Assembly: GCA_003254905.1 (NCBI GenBank)
Contig: QANU01042739.1
Coordinates: 66,120 to 130,119 of the forward strand
Direction: 5' to 3'
Source: Nissolia schottii
Taxonomy: Eukaryota > Streptophyta > Magnoliopsida > Fabales > Fabaceae
DNA length: 64,000 nt
Below the pieces are notes generated by a model. It saw only the letters and a program-made list of their open reading frames with translations. It was not told the DNA's origin and searched no databases. The position numbers and the translations under genes were made by a program. Positions 56,470 through 64,000 of the stretch are shown here, piece by piece (position 1 is the stretch's first letter; each line of letters opens with the position of its first letter).

Positions 56470-57560
56470 AGAATATAGAAATTAGGCATTAATATTGCAA
56501 TACAAGTAATATAGTTAGGATTTAGTGACCTTAAGTTGTCAGCCTCTAAGTTCATGTGGGATGACTTATAATTTGAACTTAATTATAATTTTTTTGTATG
56601 TTCCTTAAATATTGAAAAAAATTTCCACATATTTAATCAATTTTAGTCATGTAAAAAAGTAAACTATTAGTCAATTAAATGGAATTCTATTTTTTAAATT
56701 GTTATTATATCCTTCTTGTTTTTTTCATGATAAATATTGTATTTATATAGAGTTTCCTCTCATATTGTAATTAATGATACATTGAATATTGGAATTGACT
56801 CATTGATGAGGAGTTGAACGTTCTAGATAGGAATTTATTTGTGCATATACGAATCCCGTAATTTATAATATTTCATTAGGTCAAAATCAAAATTTGTTCC
56901 ATAAAGTGTACAGTGCTACACCATAACACATTTATTTATTAGAATGAATATATGATATGGAAGTTTTGGATTAATGTTGCCAAATGAGAAATATAGTAAA
57001 GATTTAACGATCGTGAGTTACCAATATGTTGGTTCATGTAGTATGACTGATATAGGGAATGTCACCTATCCCAAAAATAATTATTAGAACTAAGTTGTAC
57101 CAAGAAAAATTTAGTCAGGGCACAACTCTGATTGTCTCACAAGGAAGTGTTTTAAGTCAATTTGTGTAAAACTGGAGATGAAATTGTTTAGAAATTAATA
57201 ATAATAAAAATGGTTGATTTAAATATCATAAAAGATTCCCTGCACAATGATTCCCGTGAGGTAAAGATTGCCTATCATTGGTTTAAAGATGCCGTTTATA
57301 ATGTAGGTCTTGTTTCACTAAATAGATATCTCATGACTAATGATGTAATTAACCTAGGGAGATTATCCTCGCACTCCTACGTGCGGCTTGATTATCATGC
57401 AACTTACTTACCACAATTGCAATCCTACGATCCTAGGTCAACATTGATGCCAATCAAGCACCTTAATTCCAATCGGCATTAACCCAATCTATTACTGAAT
57501 TGATGGAACTCAGTTAATTAATTGAACTACCCCATGTTGAAAATGCTAACCATGTACAAC
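56470..57560 (-). repeat. Direct repeat of the MADS upstream region, copy 1
   Basis: About 1 kb aligned in the same order with 61195-62205: AATATAGTTAGGATTTAG, TTTATATAGAGTT, GATGAGGAGTTGAACGTTC, TATCCCAAAAATAATTATTAG and CTAACCATGTACAACA. No MADS coding sequence lies beside this copy. Part of the similarity may come from an LTR-type repeat. Confidence 0.7.
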
Positions 57561-59080
57561 ACGTGCATCATAGTGACATACAAGAGTAAGAATGCTCTTA
57601 AGAATTACAATTGACAAGCCTCTCGCAAATTAAAAAAACCAAGGAAAGGGAAAATAAAAGAAACCATAAAATTATATTTTCGAGCCAAACCTTAAAGCAT
57701 TCTTTAAGCCTTGATTATCCTTAAGCACCGTAAAGGAAACTACTCCTCCACGGAAGAAGGATTACATGCCCTAATCAATAAAAACAAGTCTTGAGTTCGA
57801 TAATGGAGAAATTATGAAGAGAGTATTATCTAGAGAGAAGGAAGTAAGTGAATGTAATCCTAAATACTCATTCTAATGAGAATTATCTTGTTAAGGTTGC
57901 ACATGTTCAATATTTATAGTGCACATTGGGTAAAAATCAAGTCTACCCTATTTAAAATTGCAAAGTTGTTATCAGAGAGTTTTTGTACAACTAATACAAC
58001 GGTTAAGGATTGGTTCTGAAGTCTAATCTCTTTGCTCCTTCAATTTTTTCTCTTTGGCCACGTCTATGGTTGTCCCTTACCGCTATAGTGTTGTGGCTAA
58101 CGCTTCTAGATTTTCATCTTTGAGTGCACTAGTGCCAAGGGTTCCTACAAGCAAATAACACTCCATGTAAAGGGATAAAACGCAAAGGATTCCTAAACAA
58201 TTAATTCCAAAATAGAGCACATTAACTGGAAAATAGGACACTTAAGCACAAAGAGGATAAATTGAAATTACATGCTAATTCATTATTCTTTTGCACAAAA
58301 TTGGTTTCCAATGCATGGAGGGTAAAACAATGCATAAATGCTACCTTATCAAACTCTCGCACACTTCAAAAATTGCATGTCCTCATGCATGGAGCAAAGA
58401 TGCAAAAATGTCAACCAACGGGCAAGGACGAAAATGAAAGACAAGACTTGCATGGAAGTCCCCTAAAATACAAATTCACCATACTTTAGAATTGATTTTT
58501 AACTTCTTCATTTTTCAACACTTTCTCATTTTATTTAAAGAAAACTTTCTTTGAGCATACATCAAAGTTAAACCAACGTTTTCATGATCAGGCTAGGTAA
58601 ATCATAATTTTTTTACTTTTGGCTTATATTGTGCTAGTACAAGAAAAATGAAAAAAATGACTAAAAAGGGGGATGAACAAGGGATATAATCGGGGTTGTA
58701 AATATTGTTTAGTAGCTAAAAACAAAGAAGATGTCTCAATCATAATAGTCATGCAATATGATTACAAATACTTTAACAGAGAATAAGGCAAGTTCTTGAG
58801 ACAATTCAAGTGAGGGCACACACAAAATAAGGAAAGGCATAATTTGTAATGTCACCATCCTCTAATAGGGTCAAAAGTTCGCAAGGTTGATCCAATCAAT
58901 CAAGCTTGTCAAAATTCACCCAATACTAAATCAACAATAATGTCATGCAAGGAAAAACAATTGACCAAAGTCAAAAGAACACATTTCAAGCAGTTCAACC
59001 ATGTACAAGCAAGCATTCTCTACTCTCGATTTTTTTAATAACAGCAAAGCAAACAACTAAAACTACCCTAAGCACGTGAT
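57561..59080. other. Repeat-like DNA, no gene recognised
   Basis: Purine-rich, with short frames only (longest 58262-58489, 75 codons, no domain). Probably decayed retrotransposon sequence. Confidence 0.5.
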
Positions 59081-59084
59081 GCAC

Positions 59085-59460
59085 TAAAAACACTAGCAAG
59101 TACACTAGGTACTCAAGTAATAGTGATTATTTAAAATCGAGTTGTCGAACCCTTAGGGATAATATTACACTTTGATTTTAATTAACAAACAACTAAATTG
59201 AAGTAATTATGGTGATAGAGAAGATGTTGAATTTATAGAAGTTGAATTAAAATAATAATAAAAGACAAGACCAGAAATGAAATGAATAGAAGATAAGAAA
59301 GAACACTAGAGATATTGACTTGACCTACTCTAGAATGAGGTGGATTCATAGGCAAGTCCACACAATTATCTTAATACAATTATTAAAAAAATTATCTTTT
59401 GAGATAATTATTGGTTTGGATCCCAAGTTGTTAGCCTTACTCAAGGTCAAAAAACCCTCT
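59085..59460. repeat. Dispersed repeat related to 22230-22560
   Basis: Includes TCGAGTTGTCGAACCCTTAG and GATAATATTACACTTTGATT, typical of a leader or LTR-adjacent segment of plant LTR elements. It shares ordered blocks with 22230-22560. Confidence 0.5.
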
Positions 59461-60567
59461 TATCCTAGATTGACCACCTAATCTCTTAGCGAGCTTTAAA
59501 ATTATTCAAAGCATCAATGTTCTACTTCTGCCCCTAATAAGACCATATAGGTCGCCTTTTTTCCTCTCAAAATTTTACACGTTTTATGGATCTAATCACG
59601 ACCTCTATCACACTCACCATCTCAAGTATGACTCAAAAAGACATAATAATTATATGATGATCAAGATTACAATAATTAAATTAGCACAAATAGATAATCA
59701 TTAACTAACATTGATAGAAACTGAGTAGTAAAATATATTATAATAACATCGTCGCAAGAGGTTTCGTATTGACCTGTAAAAGGACTAAGTGTATAGAGAA
59801 AAAAAAAAGAAGAAAAAAAGAGAAAGGAGATTCAGATAACACCATAGAACAAAAATGGAGGTAGACAACGAATTAGGGGTGCGAAGCTCGCGTGTAGCAC
59901 CCCTGCAGTGACACTCTGGCTCTAGTTATCCCCTTTAGTGTTGCCTCCTCTTCAAATATGATTGATTTATTTTTTATATTTGAGATTGATTTATTTTTGC
60001 CAAAAAATTAAAAAGAGGAAATAAATGTCATGCGGACCAACCCGTAGACATGCAGGTTTAAGTGGGGCGAACATCGTTCAACCATTCTTGTAATTTATTT
60101 GTTTTGTGAACCAACCCAATTTGATCAATTTATGCCAGATTCTACACTAGGCTAAGTGGTTTGGGTTGGTTTGTATACCCAATTCTACCTAAGAGGTGGT
60201 AATCCATATAGACACCCTCCATGCGAGTAATCCACATTACTACTTCAAAGGTAATGTCGATTACCCAGGTAATCTTGATTATTGACACTCATTTCTAACC
60301 AAACAATACAATGTGGATTGTCAAGGAATTTAAAAGGAAGATTACCTGTTATCTGAATATATTACTTTATACCAAATGCCTTTTAAAGTATCCAAATATT
60401 TAGCATAACATCTATTGGTTTCCCACTAGAAGAATATCAAACGAAAATGTTATTTTATTTGAAATTTTAATTTCATTCTTCTCAATGTTGGAGGCTATGC
60501 CTCTAAACAAAATCATTTCTTAAACAATATAAAAAGGACTATAAACTATGTTGAGAACAACATTTAA
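59461..60567. other. 3' flank of the MADS gene
   Basis: No gene recognised. A GC-ended stretch near 60030-60200 (GCGGACCAACCCG, ACCAACCCAATTTG) resembles a small dispersed element. Confidence 0.5.
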
Positions 60568-61035
60568 TCAGATATGTAAAGACATCTTTTTTTCAAAGTC
60601 CTTCATATTCTGATCAATAAGCTTATCAAGATCTTTCAACTCTTCAATCGTCAAGTGCTCTGGAAGCTCTTTGCTTTGCATATACTCGAACATAGATAAA
60701 GTCTTTTCTTTCTCATGGTTATTCATGCCTATCTTCTTTAGCTTGTCCTTAGATTTTGTTACCTTCTGCATCATAAAGCTCTCTTGGTTTGAATTCTTCG
60801 TTTCATTTTTCTCAGAGTCTTGATATCTCTGAATGATCAACTTGGCTTGCTCTGGATCTGGCCAAACCTCTGCTTGGGATTTGGAAGGGTTCGAAATTAC
60901 TGCGCATGCTTGAATTTGACAAAGTATGGTGATTTCATTCACCTTCTTCAGAATGCCCTTCTTCCTTTTCTTGAATGTTACTTTCCTCATAGAGTCATCA
61001 GAAATATACTCAAGTTTAACTTTATTCCTAGCCAT
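60568..61035 (-). CDS. Type I (M-gamma-like) MADS-box transcription factor, short
   Basis: A single exon of 155 codons from the ATG at 61035. Residues 1-60 form a MADS domain: MARNKVKLEYISDDSMRKVT, KKRKKGILKKVNEITILCQI, then ACAVISN, and EVWPDPEQAKLIIQRYQD (about 56-73), the M-gamma signature after the domain. There is no K-box, and no intron, as expected for type I. It belongs with AGL80/PHERES-like genes, which act in the female gametophyte and endosperm. The rest is charged (KSKDKLKKIG, HLTIEELKDLDKLIDQNMKD). AGL80-like proteins are often near twice this length, so the C-terminus may be shortened. A TATA box at 61105-61112 gives about 70 bp spacing, which favours a live gene. Confidence 0.85.
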   Translation of the reverse strand: MARNKVKLEYISDDSMRKVTFKKRKKGILKKVNEITILCQIQACAVISNPSKSQAEVWPDPEQAKLIIQRYQDSEKNETKNSNQESFMMQKVTKSKDKLKKIGMNNHEKEKTLSMFEYMQSKELPEHLTIEELKDLDKLIDQNMKDFEKKMSLHI

Positions 61036-61104
61036 GGATGCAATCGTAAAAAATGAACTAAGAATTAGAATATTTTACGCATTACTTTCTACGTAAATAC
61101 TAGC

Positions 61105-61112
61105 TTTATATA
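61105..61112 (-). promoter_or_regulatory. TATA box of the MADS gene
   Basis: TATATAAA in the context CTCTATATAAAGC on the minus strand, about 70 bp upstream of the start codon. The same TTTATATAGAGTT block recurs near 56750 in the repeat copy. Confidence 0.6.
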
Positions 61113-61194
61113 GAGTTGAATCTCCCAATGTAATTGAAGATACAATTTAATTCTGTCGTTGACACATTATAAGGACTTGAAAGTTTAATATTTG

Positions 61195-62205
61195 AAAAAA
61201 AAATGAATAATATAGACGTTAGACATTAATGTTGCAAAACAAGTAATATAGTAAGAATTTAATGACCCTGAGTTGTCAAAGCGTAGGTTTATGTAGGATG
61301 ACTTAACATTTGAATTAAATTATATATATATATGTATGTTACTTAAATATTTTTAAAATAAATATCTTATCAATTCTAAGTCAAATAAAAAAGTATAAAT
61401 TGTTATTATATCTTTCTTGTTGTAATTAATGATGCATTGAATCCTGGCTTTGACACATTAATGAGGAGTTGAACATTCCAAATAGGAATTTATTTGTGCA
61501 TATATGAATCCCATAATTTATAATATTTCGTTAGGTCAAAATTAAAAGTTGTTCCATAAAATGTATAGTGCTACAATATAATGAATTTATGTATTAGAAA
61601 GAATAAATAATATTGAAGTTTTGAATTAGTGTTGAAAAACAAGTAATATAGTAAAAATTTAACGACCGTGAGTTGTCAATATGAAGGTTCATGTAGGATG
61701 ACTGATAAAGGTTTGTCGCCTATCCCAAATCAAATAATTATTAGAACTCAGTTGTGCCAAGAAAATTTTATTTAGGGCACAATTGATGTCGTCTCACGAG
61801 GAAGTGCTTTCAATTAATTTGAATAAAATTGAGGGTAAAATTGTTGAGTAATTAATAACAATAAAAATTAATGAGTCAACAATGATAAAAGATTACCTGT
61901 ATAAGGATTCCCGAGAATTAAATATTGTTTATCATCAATTTAAAGGTACCATTCATGATGTTGGTCATGTTTCACTAATTAGAGATTTCATAACTAGTTA
62001 TTTAATTAACGTTGGGAAATTATAATAATGGGGTCTGATTAACATACAACTTAGTTACTACAATTGCAATCCTATGGGCCTAGGTTAACTAAGATGCCAA
62101 TATAACGACTTAATTCCAATTAGAATTAACCCAATCTCTTACCAAATTGATGGAACTCAATTAATTAATTAAACTACCCTAATTCGAAAAACCTAACCAT
62201 GTACA
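61195..62205 (-). repeat. MADS upstream region, direct repeat copy 2
   Basis: Matches 56470-57560. It is built of an internally repeated module: AAGTAATATAGTAAGAATTTAA near 61240 and AAGTAATATAGTAAAAATTTAA near 61635, each followed by TGAGTTGTCAA and TGTAGGATGACT. It is interrupted at 62211 by LE copy e. Confidence 0.65.
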
Positions 62206-62210
62206 ACATT

Positions 62211-62411
62211 TGACACCCTAGCTAGCTAATTACGCTTAAGTCCCAATTAATGTGCACTAGTTGTCATGTTTTAGGTTTACTTGACTTTAGACTTAGTTTT
62301 ATGAAATACTTAGTTGGAAAATATGGGAGAATTTTGAACTTTTGCAGGAAACATTTGAAAATGCGAGCCATATGGGATCATAAGCAATAATAAGGCATAA
62401 GCGTGTGGAAA
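62211..62411 (+). mobile_element. LE family, copy e (short fragment)
   Basis: Starts TGACACCCTAGCTAGCTAAT, continues with CGCTTAAGTC and GTTTTAGGTTTACTTGAC, and is replaced at 62412 by another LE start. Either one copy inserted into the other or a tandem arrangement. Confidence 0.6.
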
Positions 62412-64000
62412 TGAAACACCCTACCTAGCTGGCCTATGCTTAAGTCATAAGCCCTTCAGACTAGGTGGTTATCTCTTGGTGGTGCGAACGGCTACTATTC
62501 CTTGTTACTTCTCCAAATTAGGGTTTATCAAAATACAAGTCATTTTCAAATTCTTTCACAAGTAGTAACGTTACAAAACTTAGAGCCATGCGGATAATAA
62601 ATCGCTAAATCGGTCTAGCAACAGATAGTGGAATGTCACGTACATAACTGTTCAATAATACACAGCTTAAGAAGTGCACATATATGGCCTCAAAACATAG
62701 TGTGTATATATATATATACACCAACACACAGTTAAGATATACATCACTTTGTTAGCATTAGGTAATAGGTAGATATTTACAAACATACGTTCTGAAGTAG
62801 CTAATTATACACAGATGCATACTACCATCATACATGTGTATACAGGCCCGCGGAGTATTCGTCAAGGTGGTGGCAGGCGCGACGTACAGGTCTCAATGAG
62901 GGTGTCTGTCCTGAAGTTCCGTTGTTGGGTACGGGTGAACAACCAGACGTCTTTCGCTGGCAGGGATGTCATCTATTCGATCTGAAGATATACACGAGTA
63001 GAGGTAAGAACGGATCTGTTCTTAGTGGAAACTCTACGCGGTCTTTACTGTTCATTTCTCGGGCAGAGTCCGGGCCACTCAGGAAACCTCTAAGTCTCAT
63101 GCATACTATCCCCCTACTAATTATTTTTCTTGGGCCTATGTCCTGAGAAACTTTATCTAATTTACTGGGTGATTGGGAATCTAATCTGGAAATTACCTAG
63201 GCTTCGTGCTATTTTCTTTATCTCGTCTGAGTATGGCAATACCAAATCGCCTGCTCGTGTTACTGCTAACTGACATACTAGTCGTCTTGGGGCGTTCCCT
63301 TGACGATACATAATGCATAATATCATACATAAATATAAACCTAGCTACTTTTATACGTACAAACATATAATCATTCATTCATATGCATATCTATCCCGTG
63401 CATGTCGGGGATCTGGAATTCTCTTACGCGCCCTGTGGCTGCGTCCTTCTTAGTCCTTTCACCTTTGTAACCGTGGCCTCGGCTACAACCTCTTTGCTTT
63501 CCCTATCGTGTTGACCCGACAACGCTCTTAACTGGTGTGGTAGCTAGCCACGTAAAGCTCATAGGAGGAAGACATCAAACGCGATAGGTACAACCACTCC
63601 CCTAATAGGAATGGTGAGGGATCGAACCTTGGACTCGATCAGGCGTGGACATATAGGTCGGACCTTGGACTCGACCGCGCTTTCTTTCCTTCTTTCTTAA
63701 CCGGGGCCCCTTTCTTTCCTTTCTTTCTTTCTTTCTTTCTTCAGGCCTTGACCTATTCTCATTATCTCGGGGCTTGGCCCAGTGCTATCGTAATCAGGCC
63801 TCTGCCTGTGTTAGTCTTAACCAATCCAGCTTGCCGAATTGGTGAGGGGCGTGTCTGTAAGACGTGCTAAGAGAAATAGGGGAACATCCTAGTTATATAA
63901 CTATACTCTTTAACTAAGGCTTTTCGCACCAACTGGGGTCGGAACCTTTCTAACTCGTCCAAAGGACCCCTGCCAGTTAGGGCCATAAAAAGCTCTTTCT
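62412..64000 (+). mobile_element. LE family, copy f (continues past the window)
   Basis: Starts TGAAACACCCTACCTAGCTG and follows copy b to the window end: CTATGCTTAAGTCATA, CACGAGTAGAGGTAAGAACG, CCACTCAGGAAACCTCTAAG, TTACTGGGTGATTGGGAATC, CTGTGGCTGCGTCCTTCTTA, AACCAATCCAGCTTGCCGAA. Its ORF is listed separately. A (CTTT)n microsatellite lies at 63709-63742. Confidence 0.72.
62862..62972 (-). pseudogene. Truncated KDVWLFTR ORF of LE copy f
   Basis: An ATG at 62972 opens MTSLPAKDVWLFTRTQQRN, then FRTDTLIETCTSRLPPP and a stop at 62862, 36 codons in all. The start and first 30 residues align without gaps with the 154-codon ORF of copy b, after which copy f is truncated. The placement relative to the element landmarks is the same, with a CAG 9 bases before the ATG in both. 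Confidence 0.6.

Noticed and set aside
57210-57482. 90-codon ORF in the MADS repeat region
   Set aside because: The equivalent place at 61875-62020 has stops in the same frame and the region looks like dispersed repeat. No domain is recognised.

Overview
The window is nuclear DNA of a flowering plant, most likely a legume. It has AT-rich, intron-containing genes with GT-AG introns, a plant-type RING-CH ligase, a plant cell-wall beta-xylosidase, a type I MADS-box gene, and very dense nested plant transposons. The legume assignment rests on the general look of the repeats and is not proven.

Four genes can be supported. (1) A RING-CH (C4HC3) membrane E3 ubiquitin ligase on the minus strand, 12880-8802, in seven exons that join in frame to 208 codons. 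(2) An intronless PADRE/DUF4228 protein with an N-myristoylation start, 35635-36219, plus strand. (3) A seven-exon GH3 beta-D-xylosidase/alpha-L-arabinofuranosidase of the BXL1 type, 41589-51634, plus strand, 769 aa, with one GC-AG intron. (4) A short, single-exon type I (M-gamma-like) MADS-box gene, 61035-60568, minus strand. They do not form a pathway and are isolated genes in a transposon-rich landscape.

Layout. 1-8493: two partial copies of one Ty3/gypsy element on the minus strand. Between them lies a second, truncated copy of the 3' end of the RING-CH gene. A third LTR fragment then runs into a single-n join at 8494. 8495-12920: the intact RING-CH gene, whose introns hold a 389-bp hairpin MITE with a 9-bp target duplication and a SINE that itself contains an insertion. 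12920-15128: AT-rich DNA with two inverted copies of a 0.2-kb MITE. 15129-19755: a CACTA-type element that carries a decayed gene fragment and has been invaded by a long palindromic element. 19756-23018: AT-rich DNA and old LTR remnants. 23019-27059: a second CACTA-like element with an 82-bp tandem repeat, split by a 3.27-kb TG...CA element with target duplication GTAAT. That inserted element encodes a small ORF that is conserved at the protein level in another copy near 62.9 kb. 27060-33373: a broken Ty1/copia element with other repeats inserted. 33797-34329: a hAT-like element. 35.6-36.2 kb: the PADRE gene. 37.0-38.5 kb: a further copy of the long-ended family. 41.6-51.6 kb: the xylosidase gene, whose introns hold MITEs, a nested hAT-like element and a SINE with a 15-bp target duplication. 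52.5-56.3 kb: a MULE-like hairpin MITE and another palindromic copy of the long-ended family. 56.5-62.2 kb: the MADS gene with a repeated upstream module. 62.2-64.0 kb: two more copies of the long-ended family.

The best candidate for something undescribed is the repeat family whose ends read like TG(T/A)AACACCCTAGCTAGC. It occurs at least six times, in single-arm and inverted two-arm forms. It carries an ORF in which two diverged copies differ mainly by synonymous changes.
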